Source of the DNA: Saliniplasma sp046497075
GTDB lineage: Archaea; Thermoplasmatota; Thermoplasmata; Halarchaeoplasmatales; Halarchaeoplasmataceae
Assembly: GCA_046497075.1 (NCBI GenBank)
Contig: JAWOGF010000038.1
Coordinates: 1 to 64,000 of the forward strand
Length of the DNA: 64,000 bases
Direction: 5' to 3'
Position numbers and translations under genes: made by a program
Notes under the pieces: model-generated
Told to the model about the DNA's origin: nothing
The model's database searches: none
What the model saw: the letters and a program-made list of their open reading frames with translations, nothing else
Shown here: one piece after another, positions 26,155 through 35,562 of the stretch
Numbering within the stretch: position 1 is the first letter of the stretch
Layout of the letters: each line of letters begins with the position of its first letter

Positions 26155-26365
26155 ACGTATTGCGGTTTCTACTGGAAAATCGAAGGGTTTTCCATCGATC
26201 TACAGAGTTCTGACGAATTCTGTATAATTTCGCAATAGGGTGAACCTGTGGTCACTCCCAAGGTATCCACAGGTTCACTCCTAACTCTTCTGCCCTTCGG
26301 CTCTACTGGAATTTCAAAGAAATTGGTGGGTAAGGATAAGAGTTCCCTCCTACGCCACCCCCTAA
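26155..26365 (-). mobile_element. Possible 3' remnant of an IS605-type tnpB element
   Basis: On the minus strand an open frame ends at 26169 and reads ...EPVDTLGVTTGSPYC and later ENPSIFQ before its stop, a Pro/Gly/Ser-rich tail like those ending archaeal TnpB proteins. The same DNA is dense in hairpins: a perfect 12-bp inverted repeat (GTGAACCTGTGG 26240-26251 with 26267-26278), GGAAAA/TTTTCC near 26174-26193, and ATTGCG/CGCAAT (26159-26164, 26231-26236) enclosing two of them. TnpB 3' ends encode the structured guide RNA, which would explain this. No catalytic part of TnpB remains. An unrelated structured RNA is the alternative. Confidence 0.42.
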
Positions 26366-26402
26366 ACCAGTTCCAACTGTAAATAGAAGTACTTATGTTT
26401 AT

Positions 26403-26504
26403 ATGACACCAACAAACACCGAGGAATTTAATGGAAGCATGGGTGCAATGCTTATCCTATTACTGTTATTTTTTCCCCTAGCTATATTATATTTCAAAGA
26501 ATAG
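26403..26504 (+). CDS. Tiny single-helix membrane protein
   Basis: 33 residues: a short polar N-terminus (MTPTNTEEFNGS) and one hydrophobic helix (LILLLLFFPLAILYF). No ribosome site is clear, so it may be leaderless. It lies 10 bp upstream of a tiny Cys-rich frame. No family recognised. Confidence 0.4.
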   Translation: MTPTNTEEFNGSMGAMLILLLLFFPLAILYFKE

Positions 26505-26514
26505 AACAGTTCGT

Positions 26515-26589
26515 ATGTGTAGAAGATGTGCAACCGAGTTGAAAGGCATGTCTATGCAATGTCATGGATGCGGAGCTATTGTAAGATAA
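26515..26589 (+). CDS. Tiny zinc-knuckle-like protein
   Basis: 24 residues: CRRC near the start and CHGC near the end, spaced 12 apart, as in a minimal zinc ribbon. It could be a real micro-protein coupled to the membrane peptide upstream or a leftover of a larger zinc-ribbon protein. Confidence 0.38.
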   Translation: MCRRCATELKGMSMQCHGCGAIVR

Positions 26590-26657
26590 AGAAATCATCA
26601 ACCATTAGATATCAATATCTCTAAATATAATCCTAAGATGGTACAGTGATCACCTGG

Positions 26658-27641
26658 TCATAACATCTCTGCTCTTAGTTCAGTATCTGATTTAGGCGAT
26701 AGATAACATAGAGGGATATCGAAGACCGTTTTAGCACCTGCCGCTCCTTCTTTACTCAAACGGTTCACGGCCCGTGCATAAGCTACCAAGACACTAGCAG
26801 TGAATTCAGGATTACTTTCCAGATCTAAACCGAATTCATAGGTTTGATTCTTTTCTTTATCGAAACCTGTTCTTCCACTTCTAATCACAAAACCGCCGTG
26901 CGGCATCTCGGAATGATCCCTGTTCAATTCTTTCTTTGTCACAAAATTTACGTTCGTTTCATAATGTTCAAAGTAATTTGGCATACTCTTGATCTCGTCT
27001 TCGATCCTAGCTTTGTCAGCACCATCCTCCACGACCACATAACACTCTCGTCTGTGCCCATCGGATGCCGTTAGATCAGGGTTTTCACCATCTCTCACCC
27101 TATCGATAGTCTCTTCGATAGGGATCGTGTATTGAACGGCATCTTTTACTCCTTCGATACGCCGAAGTGCATCTGAGTGGCCCTGACTGACACCAGAACC
27201 CCAGAATGTATAGTCACGTCCTTCGGGTAAGATAGCTCCGGCTAACATCCTGTTCATCGAAAAAAGACCAGGGTCCCAACCTATTGATACTGCACTCAGC
27301 GTACCGTTTTCCTTGGCGACCCGATTCATCTCCTCATAATAGTCAGGTATCCTCTCGTGATTATCATAGCTGTCTACGGTGTTGAACATGCTGGCGAACT
27401 TTGGGCCCTGGACGGGGAGATCGGTAGCGGATCCACCGCACAGCAGCATCACATCGATCTTCGATATGTAGTCTTCGGCTTGATCGACATTCACTACATC
27501 AACGTCCTCACTCTTTACCTTAAGAGCCTTAGGATCCCTTCTAGTAAATATTCCAACGAGTTCTATGTCGGGATTTTGCCTTATCGCTGCTTTAACTCCT
27601 TTACCTAGATTTCCATATCCTACTATTCCTGCTTTCATCAT
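26658..27641 (-). CDS. ddh: meso-Diaminopimelate D-dehydrogenase
   Basis: 327 residues. N-terminal NADP-binding motif AGIVGYGNLGKGV, then MLLCGGSATDLPVQGP, SVDSYDNH-like VDSYDNHERIP, and SIGWDPGLFSMNRML, all hallmarks of DapDH. It converts L-tetrahydrodipicolinate, ammonia and NADPH directly to meso-diaminopimelate, skipping the acyl or aminotransferase branches. It is the last gene of the lysine operon, after lysA, which uses its product. DapDH is patchy among prokaryotes and rare in archaea, so transfer is likely. Confidence 0.92.
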   Translation of the reverse strand: MMKAGIVGYGNLGKGVKAAIRQNPDIELVGIFTRRDPKALKVKSEDVDVVNVDQAEDYISKIDVMLLCGGSATDLPVQGPKFASMFNTVDSYDNHERIPDYYEEMNRVAKENGTLSAVSIGWDPGLFSMNRMLAGAILPEGRDYTFWGSGVSQGHSDALRRIEGVKDAVQYTIPIEETIDRVRDGENPDLTASDGHRRECYVVVEDGADKARIEDEIKSMPNYFEHYETNVNFVTKKELNRDHSEMPHGGFVIRSGRTGFDKEKNQTYEFGLDLESNPEFTASVLVAYARAVNRLSKEGAAGAKTVFDIPLCYLSPKSDTELRAEML

Positions 27642-27655
27642 TTTTCACCTCTTAA

Positions 27656-28963
27656 TTAAAAACTCTGTTTCCTTTCAAGATCTTTCATACTCTCAGCCTC
27701 CCTGATCAAGGTGTCTTCACCTCTATTCACCAAAACCTCAGGAGGTCTTAATTTAGAATTATAATTTGATGTCATAGTAAAGCCGTATGCTCCCGCATTG
27801 AGGATCGCTAGTAGATCGCCTTCTTCGACCTTTGGTAACTTCCTTTCTTTCCCCAAAAAGTCGGACGACTCACACAACGGCCCCATCACATCATACTCCT
27901 CAAGTTCATCCTCATTTCCATACATCTTTTTGGTGTGTGCTATGGGGTGGTATGCATCATACATAGCGGGTCTGATCAAGGTATGTAGTCCCGCATCTAC
28001 TCCTATGAGACGTTTATTAACAGTATCTTTTAGCGCGTTGACTTCAGTGAGGATGATCCCTGCGTCACCCATTATGTACCTACCGGGTTCCATACAGAAG
28101 TAGGGCTTTCCGAGTTCATGTTCTGCTAATTTGTCTTTGAAAATTCCAAGGACGTCCCGGGAAAATTTTTCGAGGTCCATCTCACTTTCGTCCGGTGTGT
28201 AAGGTATACCGATACCACCACCGATATCGATGAACTCGAATTCTATACCCAACTCTTCATGGATCCTGCCGGCTATATCCACTATCTTTTCCGCCGCCTG
28301 TCGATGATGATCTGTTTTTAACATGCCTGAACCGATGTGTGTATGTATCCCGAATCTTTTTACACCACTTTCTAGCGCTTTCTTGTAAGCATCGATGATC
28401 TTACTTTCAAGTACACCGAACTTCGAATCCTTTCCAGCGGTTATAAGATGACGATGAGCACCTCCTCCTTTCTGCAGATTAACTCGGAAGGAGATCAGCT
28501 CGGGTATCTTCTTTTCGAGCACCCGATCTAACATGGATAAAGAATTTACATTGATCCTCACACCAGACTCCAATAAAGAATCGAGTTCATCGTCTCTAAG
28601 ATTCATACCCGTGAACAGTATCTCGTCTGCATCGAAGCCCGCTTCCTTCGCCAAGTAGATCTCACCAACACTGACCGTATCTACTCTTGCCCCTTCATCC
28701 TTCAATATCCGCAAGATCGAGATATTGGTGTTCGATTTAGCTGAAAAATAGAGATTCACCTTTTCATATCTATCTGTCAGGGAATCATATAATCTCCGGT
28801 AATTGTCCCTGATCCTCGATTCGCTGTATACGTATACGGGGGTCCCGTATTTTTCAACGATGTCCTCAGCAGTGATTCCTTCGATCTCAAAACGTCCATC
28901 TTTTCCAGAATATATATCTAGTATTTTCATATCCATAATTCCACCGTTCATAGGTACATTCAT
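27656..28963 (-). CDS. lysA: Diaminopimelate decarboxylase
   Basis: 435 residues of the fold III PLP decarboxylases: the PLP-binding Lys in YFSAKSNTN, FGIHTHIGSG, IDIGGGIGIPY, PGRYIMGDAG and GPLCESSDF near the C-terminus. It makes lysine from meso-diaminopimelate. The first ATG overlaps the asd stop (ATGA) and has GGGG upstream; an internal ATG at 28936 also has a GGTGG site, so either could be used. It lies 15 bp upstream of ddh. Confidence 0.93.
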   Translation of the reverse strand: MNVPMNGGIMDMKILDIYSGKDGRFEIEGITAEDIVEKYGTPVYVYSESRIRDNYRRLYDSLTDRYEKVNLYFSAKSNTNISILRILKDEGARVDTVSVGEIYLAKEAGFDADEILFTGMNLRDDELDSLLESGVRINVNSLSMLDRVLEKKIPELISFRVNLQKGGGAHRHLITAGKDSKFGVLESKIIDAYKKALESGVKRFGIHTHIGSGMLKTDHHRQAAEKIVDIAGRIHEELGIEFEFIDIGGGIGIPYTPDESEMDLEKFSRDVLGIFKDKLAEHELGKPYFCMEPGRYIMGDAGIILTEVNALKDTVNKRLIGVDAGLHTLIRPAMYDAYHPIAHTKKMYGNEDELEEYDVMGPLCESSDFLGKERKLPKVEEGDLLAILNAGAYGFTMTSNYNSKLRPPEVLVNRGEDTLIREAESMKDLERKQSF

Positions 28964-30012
28964 ATGTATCCCCTCTCGGCTAGGAGTTCCGCATGCAGTA
29001 TACCTGAGCCGGCGGCCCCCCTTATCGTGTTATGCCCTAAACAGAGATATTTCAACGAGTGGATCGGATCACTTCTAACCCGCCCTACAGTAACACTCAT
29101 TCCATCACCGGCATCTCTATCCAATCTCGGTTGAGGACGGTTTTCTTCATCCCTAACCAATATCGGATCACTTGGGGCTGAAGGAAGTTCCGATATCTGT
29201 CCCTGCCCTTTGAAACTTTTAAAGGCCTCTAACGCTTCGTCCCTGGAGATCCGTTCTCCTAAGTTCAACCAAACCGTTTCAAGATGACCGTCCTTTACAT
29301 CAACCCGGTTACAACTGGCACTTATATCCGCATCTAAATATTCTATCCGTTCACCACGGATTTCTCCCAGAATTTTGAGGGGTTCAGATTCTAGTTTATC
29401 TTCCTCTCCAGCTATGTACGGCATTACATTATCGACTATATCCAGTGATGCTACACCCGGATATCCAGCCCCGCTTAGTGCCTGCATCGTAGTTACTACC
29501 ACGTCCGATAGACCAAATCTCATCAGAGGTTTGAGGGTCATGGTGAGTTGGATGGTCGAACAGTTGGGATCAGTCGAGATGAAACCAGACCGTTCTTTGT
29601 CATCCCTTTGTTTATCTATCAACCTGAGATGTTCCGGATTCACTTCGGGTATTATCAACGGGACATCGGGGGCCATCCTATGTGCGCTGGCTTTACTTAT
29701 CACCGGCAGTTCTTCTGCAAACTCAATTTCCACAGGGCCGGCTACACCTCCGGGAAGGGCTGAGAATATAAAATCCACATCAGCCGTCTTTTTCACATCC
29801 TTTAAAGAGGTAGAAACGACCTCTAGGTCTTTTACCACTTCGGGCATATCCGAACTCAGTTTCCAGCTGCATACGTCACTGAATCTATTTCCCGCTGATC
29901 TCTCCGAAGCCGCTAGTGCGCTTACATCGAACCACGGATGTTCTTCTAGTAATTCTATATATCGCTGGCCTACCGCTCCTGTCGCTCCTAATATCGCTGC
30001 TTCATATCTCAA
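28960..30012 (-). CDS. asd: Aspartate-semialdehyde dehydrogenase (lysine operon copy)
   Basis: 350 residues. NADP-binding ILGATGAVGQRYIELL, the active-site Cys in DPNCSTIQL and the catalytic His region near HLETVW. It is the archaeal/fungal type. It reduces aspartyl phosphate to aspartate semialdehyde for dapA. Its start overlaps lysC by 11 bp and its stop overlaps lysA. A paralogue at 37583 serves the methionine operon. Confidence 0.93.
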   Translation of the reverse strand: MRYEAAILGATGAVGQRYIELLEEHPWFDVSALAASERSAGNRFSDVCSWKLSSDMPEVVKDLEVVSTSLKDVKKTADVDFIFSALPGGVAGPVEIEFAEELPVISKASAHRMAPDVPLIIPEVNPEHLRLIDKQRDDKERSGFISTDPNCSTIQLTMTLKPLMRFGLSDVVVTTMQALSGAGYPGVASLDIVDNVMPYIAGEEDKLESEPLKILGEIRGERIEYLDADISASCNRVDVKDGHLETVWLNLGERISRDEALEAFKSFKGQGQISELPSAPSDPILVRDEENRPQPRLDRDAGDGMSVTVGRVRSDPIHSLKYLCLGHNTIRGAAGSGILHAELLAERGYI

Positions 30013-31240
30013 CTAAATCACCTTTTTCTTCTTTTTTAAAAGTCATACCTTTCGACCCTTTCACAAACATTTGTTCGATTATACTGATAGCATCTTTCAT
30101 GTATACATCATCGAGATAGATATTGATGGTCGCTTTACTCGTTGTGACCTCGATGATATTGATATCCCTTGATGAAAGCATCTTAGTGATCCTAGCCACC
30201 CATCCAGGGTGATCAACGAACCTGGGATGAGTGACCTCTAAAAGACAAACATCCTCCCTATGTGTTATAGCTTTGAAAGAATCCAAATTTCGATGCAGAT
30301 ATCGAACGATATCCTCTCCGTCGAAACCGCCAAATATCGTGATCGATTTTTCACCACTGCTGATACCGCTTACTTCAACGTCCCCTCTTTGGTTTAACAC
30401 GGCGAATATGGAATTTAGATTGTAAGGGTTCAAATCACATATGACCGTCACGGCAGAAAGGTCGTTCTGTTCATTTAAAATATTACACGAAGAAAACTCA
30501 CCGCAAACCTCAGTACCACCTTCACTCAGGTCATCCGAAGAAAAGGGTACGATCCTTAACACTTGACCAGGTAGTTTGTATCTCAATCCCTGGTATCTAA
30601 CTATCTCAGCACCACCGTGGGCAAGTGCGAACAATTCTTCGATATGGATCTCACTCACGAACCGGCTACCCTCGATAAGATCGGGATCACCTGTTAGAAG
30701 GCCTTCGGTTTCCTTAACCAGTATAACTTCGTCAGCTCCGATGCAGTTTCCCGCTACTAGAGCAGTTGTGTCACTACCTCCTCTACCCAGGGTGGTGGTG
30801 TTTCCTTCGGTATCTTTTCCCAAGAAGCCGCAGATCACCGGTATATCTTCACTGAGAGACGGTACAACATTCTTTTCGAAGGCCCCCCTGGACTGTTCTA
30901 GATCCGGTTCAGCTGCAGTATAACGGTTATCCGTGAATATGGGCCAGTCTTCTTGACTTGGAACTAAGTACCTAGATCGTTCTCCTAGATCCTTCAAAGC
31001 AGATGAAAATACCCTAGCACTCGTCCGTTCTCCCATGGAAACGATCTCGGCATAATCTTTTTCACAAACATCCATCTGATCTGATAGTTCTACCAATTTA
31101 TCAGTGGTCGTACCCATGGCCGAGACAACTACGATTATTTCATCAAAACCCGATCGTACGACTTTTTCAGCAGCCTCTTTGATCCTACGACCGTTGGCAA
31201 GATCAGCCCCGCCAAATTTAATAACGGCACGTTCAGTCAT
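30002..31240 (-). CDS. lysC: Aspartokinase with ACT domains (lysine operon copy)
   Basis: 412 residues. The kinase part opens AVIKFGGADLANG, with VVVSAMGTTTDKL and TTTLGRGGSDTTA. Two C-terminal ACT domains lie roughly at 275-340 and 345-405 (VARITKMLSSRDINIIEV), the usual site for feedback inhibition, here presumably by lysine. It overlaps dapB upstream by 8 bp and asd downstream. The second K in the common VxKFGGSS motif region is replaced by Ala-Asp (GGAD), a mild departure. Confidence 0.92.
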   Translation of the reverse strand: MTERAVIKFGGADLANGRRIKEAAEKVVRSGFDEIIVVVSAMGTTTDKLVELSDQMDVCEKDYAEIVSMGERTSARVFSSALKDLGERSRYLVPSQEDWPIFTDNRYTAAEPDLEQSRGAFEKNVVPSLSEDIPVICGFLGKDTEGNTTTLGRGGSDTTALVAGNCIGADEVILVKETEGLLTGDPDLIEGSRFVSEIHIEELFALAHGGAEIVRYQGLRYKLPGQVLRIVPFSSDDLSEGGTEVCGEFSSCNILNEQNDLSAVTVICDLNPYNLNSIFAVLNQRGDVEVSGISSGEKSITIFGGFDGEDIVRYLHRNLDSFKAITHREDVCLLEVTHPRFVDHPGWVARITKMLSSRDINIIEVTTSKATINIYLDDVYMKDAISIIEQMFVKGSKGMTFKKEEKGDLVEI

Positions 31241-32045
31241 ACCCTACACCTTTCAAACTCGTAAGAACGTCGTCCATGGAAAATATCCCTGTTTTATCCT
31301 GTCTGATAGCCCATTCAGCGGCGTGCAGCGCTCCCTGTGCGAAAACTTCACGGGAGAATGAACAGTGTTGGATCTTGATCATCTCGTTTTGACCCGCAAT
31401 TATCAGATCGTGTATCCCAGGTATCCCACCGGCCCTAACGGACAAAACCTCCGCTTCATTTTGTTCTCTAGGTGAATACCCCTCTCTACCTGTAACAGTC
31501 TCAGTATATCCTCTTAAATCTGAAACTAATTCAACCAATCTAGCAGCCGTCCCACTTGGAGAGTCATCTTTTTCATTGTGATGCGCCTCTATTACGCTGA
31601 AATCGTAGTCCTCGGGCAAGATATCGCAAGACTTTACTAATCGATAAAGTAAATTAACTCCCAACGAAAAATTTGGGGCGATAACCGCTGTTACTTCATC
31701 GGATATACTCTCTTCGATAAACGCCATCTGCTCTGGACTGTACCCGGTGGTACCGATCACCGCTGGAGTTCCAGTGCCTGCCACCTTCGGTAAATTAGAT
31801 ACTTCCGCCTGGGGCGAGGTGAAACTGATATAGATATCTGCTTCACTGCACATCTCGGATATATTAGAAGGAGGGTTTATCTCGACTTCAGAGGTACCTA
31901 TCCCCTCTTCAGCCAAAGTTTTCCCTATCGATCCGTGACTTTCAGATTCGATCGCACCTACCACTTCGTGTCCTTCCGCCTCGGCCTCCTGTATCACCGC
32001 TTTTCCCATCTTACCTAAAGCACCGGCTACACATATGTTAATCAT
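31233..32045 (-). CDS. dapB: 4-Hydroxy-tetrahydrodipicolinate reductase
   Basis: 270 residues. NAD(P)-binding VAGALGKMGKAVI, then VIGTTGYSPEQ, APNFSLGVNLLY and the catalytic EAHHNEKDDSPSGTA. The standard DapB motif is E-HH-K-D-PSGTA, so the active site is intact. It produces tetrahydrodipicolinate, the substrate of ddh. It overlaps dapA by 8 bp and lysC by 8 bp. Confidence 0.94.
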   Translation of the reverse strand: MINICVAGALGKMGKAVIQEAEAEGHEVVGAIESESHGSIGKTLAEEGIGTSEVEINPPSNISEMCSEADIYISFTSPQAEVSNLPKVAGTGTPAVIGTTGYSPEQMAFIEESISDEVTAVIAPNFSLGVNLLYRLVKSCDILPEDYDFSVIEAHHNEKDDSPSGTAARLVELVSDLRGYTETVTGREGYSPREQNEAEVLSVRAGGIPGIHDLIIAGQNEMIKIQHCSFSREVFAQGALHAAEWAIRQDKTGIFSMDDVLTSLKGVGYD

Positions 32046-33075
32046 AACAAAGACCCCGACAGTAACTATCGTCGTACAGTCTCTCGTCTAGGTCCACGGA
32101 GAAGAAATCTTCTATGGGCTCCAAAATCTCCGGGTTTTCACTGTAAACCTGCCTAACTCTCTCTAACACCTTTTCGAGCCCCTTAGCTGTCATCTTCCCG
32201 AGAGGGGGTCTGCAAGGTCCCGCAGGCATGCCCAGGATATTCATCAGGGTTTTGTAAGGAAGTGGATTTCTTGCACGACATACCACCTCGCCGTATGGTG
32301 TTTCCTCTTTTGTGGTCACCGTAACCATCCCGATAAGGGGGTCTAGTGCTTCTCTGAGTTCTGAGGCCCTATCTATATCACCGGAATGTACTGCTTCTAT
32401 CATCTCCTGCACCGAACCTGGAACTACGTTTGAAGCTACAGATATAGCTCCACTAGCTGATATATCTTCAGATGCCATCATCTCAAATGTTTTGCCATCA
32501 TCTCCAGATAATATATGGAAATCTTGGCCGCATAGTTCTTTCGTGAGTTCCATGTTTTTCAGATCGCCGGTTGCCTCTTTGACCGCCCGAACATTATCAT
32601 ATTCTGAGGCTAGGATTGCTAGGTCTTGGGGGTATAATTGGGTACCGCTCCTACCCGGTATAACGTACGGTATTATCTGTAGGTCCGAGAATCTCTCAGC
32701 GATGGGGGCGATGTACTCTTTCCTTATCTCCAAAGAACTAGGCCCGTTGTAATACGGATCCACCAAAAGAACGGCTTCCACTCCGATATCATCTGCATGA
32801 GCAGTTGCTTCAATAGCTTTCTTGGAACAGTTACTTCCCGTTCCTCCGATGGTCCCACATTTACTATCTGTATGCTCGTTGACGAACTCTATCACTTCAT
32901 TGTGCTCTTTCCAATCCAGTGTTCCGCTTTCTCCTGTTGTACCCATGGCTAAGATCCCATTGACTCCGTTCTCTATTTGGAACTCGATAAGCTTACTAAG
33001 TTTATTGTAATCGACATTACGATTATCGTCCATAGGCGTTATCAGGGCTGTACTGCATCCTTCGTATATATCCAT
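32038..33075 (-). CDS. dapA: 4-Hydroxy-tetrahydrodipicolinate synthase
   Basis: 345 residues. TIM-barrel enzyme with ALITPMDDN, the GTTGES motif, the Tyr of PYVIPGRSG and the Schiff-base Lys in VKEATGD. It condenses pyruvate with aspartate semialdehyde. The C-terminus is about 40 residues longer than usual (after VLERVRQVYSE), ending in a Cys- and Tyr-rich tail. First gene of the lysine operon; a TATA box lies about 30 bp upstream of the ATG. Confidence 0.93.
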   Translation of the reverse strand: MDIYEGCSTALITPMDDNRNVDYNKLSKLIEFQIENGVNGILAMGTTGESGTLDWKEHNEVIEFVNEHTDSKCGTIGGTGSNCSKKAIEATAHADDIGVEAVLLVDPYYNGPSSLEIRKEYIAPIAERFSDLQIIPYVIPGRSGTQLYPQDLAILASEYDNVRAVKEATGDLKNMELTKELCGQDFHILSGDDGKTFEMMASEDISASGAISVASNVVPGSVQEMIEAVHSGDIDRASELREALDPLIGMVTVTTKEETPYGEVVCRARNPLPYKTLMNILGMPAGPCRPPLGKMTAKGLEKVLERVRQVYSENPEILEPIEDFFSVDLDERLYDDSYCRGLCYD

Positions 33076-33103
33076 AATACCACTGTTTTCCGTGTATAGT
33101 AAA

Positions 33104-33115
33104 CATCTATAAATA
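33104..33115 (-). promoter_or_regulatory. TATA box of the lysine operon
   Basis: Minus-strand TATTTATAGATG at 33104-33115 sits about 30 bp upstream of the dapA ATG, implying a very short or absent leader. No operator palindrome is obvious. Confidence 0.5.
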
Positions 33116-33175
33116 ATTTACTAAATAAAAGTACGTTATTCGTAATAGAAATTATAATATCGTAATTTTCGGGGC

Positions 33176-33346
33176 ATGATTCCCTATACAGATTTATTGG
33201 CCGGAATATGTGAAATCAGTGAGCAGACTTTGGACATATTGAAGGATCATGCTGGGGATAGTTACTATAAGGGGGTATTACGTACAAAGTTAGAGTTTGG
33301 TGTCCGTGATCCTGTTCCTGCCCCAAACCTAAAAAACCGTGGATAA
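33176..33346 (+). CDS. Small hypothetical protein between dapA and ppcA
   Basis: 56 residues (MIPYTDLLAGICEISEQTLD...). GGGG lies just upstream of the ATG, and an AT-rich TATA-like stretch at about 33150 would give a short leader. No domain recognised. It is divergent from dapA and convergent with ppcA. The remaining sequence of this 326-bp gap is promoter DNA. Confidence 0.4.
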   Translation: MIPYTDLLAGICEISEQTLDILKDHAGDSYYKGVLRTKLEFGVRDPVPAPNLKNRG

Positions 33347-33401
33347 GGTGTAAGGAATCTCAGAGAGGTATAAAAAGAATGAAAGAAAGGGTAATACTCT
33401 C

Positions 33402-34859
33402 TCAGCCCAAGAATCCCCTTAGATTAGCCGCCCTCTGTATTTGATCACAAGTGAAGTCGTAATTCCCTTTTTTCAATGCCTCCACTACCTGATCAGTGAT
33501 CTCTTTGTGTTGTTTATCGGTGTTCACCTGGATTCCGGTATGTTCTATCGATCTCTTCAGTTCTTCTGGTATAAAGGGACAGTCTGGATTATAGAACTTC
33601 AGTGCAGTCCTCAGATCGTCGTCGAAATTGATATATATGTCTCGGAGATAATCCAAATCTCTTTCATTTAAAGCGTTCAAACCGAGGATTTCAGGAGGTA
33701 ATCCGATAGAATAAAGGGCAGCGGTAAAAGTGATAGCCCTGGGAAGTGTTATTCCCCCCATATCTCGTGAATAACCGAACAAGCCCACATGGAGTTTTCT
33801 CTTCCTTCTATTAGGAACATATTTTGCAATCCTATTGATAACGGATTCCAATGACGGTATCTGTTTTTGATATTCACGAGAATACCTATCGATGATCTCA
33901 AAACTCCTTTCTTCGTCTATGTTCTGTGGAGGACTAGTACTTCTTCTTTTTAGCTTCCTTATCCCCTCCCTAACCTCTTCAGGGGAATTATCGTATTTGA
34001 AGGCCGATTGGATCGTAAAGGTATGTACGCTTGGATAGTCTTCCACGATTTTTTCAACCGTCTGTGGTCTAAGATTTCCTCTAAAAGGTGCAGACCCTAC
34101 ACCTAGAATGGGGTACATATCGACCCCCGTATCTTCGGATAGTTTTTGTATCCGCCCTAGAGCTATCTTGTTTAAAAGTATCGCAGTGATATTTCCATAA
34201 TTCATAGCGGTATCCGACCTCGCTAGAAACACTCTCTGATGTTCAATATTCTTGCCTTTCAAATACTCTTTTGTGATATGATATACGTTCAGCATATTTT
34301 CCCGGTCCTCAAGCAGTGGTATAACGTTGACCAAGTCTGGTTTGAATTCACCTATCCATTCATTGATCTTCATACCACTCCCTTCAAAGGATTTTGTTTC
34401 CTTCCCTATCACAAAATCTCTGTAATATTTGTATATCCTATCCAGGCTGGCAGCGGAAGTCGTCATGGGAAGGATCACCTCGAATATCGGAGGTTTATCG
34501 TCACCATAAAACAGTTTCGAGGTATCGAAGGACCTAGGAATACTCTCTAAAGTTTCGATGAGTATCTTTGCCTCCGCCTTTTCGATCGCCGGGTTTGGTA
34601 CTCTCAAAGTGATTGAAACATCCTCTCCGATCCTATTTTCCCTAAAATAATCCTGGTATCTTGTGAGCAGCTTTTTCACTACATAACTATCAGCTTCTTT
34701 CCCTTCACAATCCCACATCTGCTCATCAGCCCCAAGATGTGAGAATGCGTAATACGCTTCTTTTATCTCATCTTCACCACCGATCTCAGAGTTCTCAGCA
34801 AAGAAGGGGATATGTACATTATCCGGGTGTTGAGTACTCATACACTTTGGTATCTTCAT
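33402..34859 (-). CDS. ppcA: Phosphoenolpyruvate carboxylase, archaeal type
   Basis: 485 residues, about half the size of bacterial PEPC, as expected for the archaeal type. It starts MKIPKCMSTQHPDN, the conserved N-terminus, which fixes ATG 34859 over the earlier TTG. Other motifs are PILGVGSAPFRGN and the Arg-rich VPNRRKRKLHVGLFGYSR. It fixes bicarbonate on PEP to give oxaloacetate, the precursor of aspartate, so its place between two aspartate-family operons makes metabolic sense. Confidence 0.93.
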   Translation of the reverse strand: MKIPKCMSTQHPDNVHIPFFAENSEIGGEDEIKEAYYAFSHLGADEQMWDCEGKEADSYVVKKLLTRYQDYFRENRIGEDVSITLRVPNPAIEKAEAKILIETLESIPRSFDTSKLFYGDDKPPIFEVILPMTTSAASLDRIYKYYRDFVIGKETKSFEGSGMKINEWIGEFKPDLVNVIPLLEDRENMLNVYHITKEYLKGKNIEHQRVFLARSDTAMNYGNITAILLNKIALGRIQKLSEDTGVDMYPILGVGSAPFRGNLRPQTVEKIVEDYPSVHTFTIQSAFKYDNSPEEVREGIRKLKRRSTSPPQNIDEERSFEIIDRYSREYQKQIPSLESVINRIAKYVPNRRKRKLHVGLFGYSRDMGGITLPRAITFTAALYSIGLPPEILGLNALNERDLDYLRDIYINFDDDLRTALKFYNPDCPFIPEELKRSIEHTGIQVNTDKQHKEITDQVVEALKKGNYDFTCDQIQRAANLRGFLG

Positions 34860-35147
34860 CTTTCCACAATCCTGTAGGTAATGATGTAAGTTCAATATAA
34901 AATCTTAGTACCGTCTATCGTATCCTAGGGAGTACATATTATTTTTATAGTACTCTTCACTACGGCTTTCGTTCACATGCGTTATCAAATCCGTTTTGGA
35001 TATTTTGTACATATTCATGTTGCCACCGATCATGTTGCATTTATCCGACGTATAAAAAATTTTCCCACTACTTATACGAACATCGTATGTATATTACTTA
35101 TTACGTAAAATAGTAAAATTTAAACCTCTTCGACCTATTTTATCTGC

Positions 35148-35543
35148 ATGGATGAAATCGATAGGGATATCTTGGACATATTGAGGGAAAATTCTAGAGC
35201 TAATTACATCGATATCGCAGATAAGGTCGGTCTGACCGAGGGCGCGATAAGAAAGAGGGTGAAGAAGCTGAAAGAAAGTGGGGTGATAAAGAGATTTACG
35301 ATAGAGGTCAGTGCAGAGGTGGAAGGTTTGGTGATCATAAAATCTGATCCGGCCCAAACTAAAGAAGCAGCAAAAAAGGTAAAGGAGCACGCTGAAAAAG
35401 TCTATGAATTATCAGGGGAATATGACATCATAGCTCTGATACATTCCTATGATATATCAGATCTGAATGAAAAGGTAGACAAGATAAGAGAAACACCCGG
35501 TATATCATACACATCTACTCTCATCAAATTAAAAGAACATTGA
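35148..35543 (+). CDS. Lrp/AsnC-family regulator
   Basis: 131 residues. Helix-turn-helix at 1-55 (DEIDRDILDILRENSRANY and GLTEGAIRKRVKKLKESGVI) and a C-terminal RAM/effector domain from about 60. It resembles archaeal lysine-responsive LysM-type Lrp proteins, and its place between the lysine and methionine operons suggests that it senses an aspartate-family amino acid. A TATA-like TTTAAA lies at about 35119. The link to lysine is inference. Confidence 0.82.
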   Translation: MDEIDRDILDILRENSRANYIDIADKVGLTEGAIRKRVKKLKESGVIKRFTIEVSAEVEGLVIIKSDPAQTKEAAKKVKEHAEKVYELSGEYDIIALIHSYDISDLNEKVDKIRETPGISYTSTLIKLKEH

Positions 35544-35562
35544 TATCCAAGAGATCAGTCAT

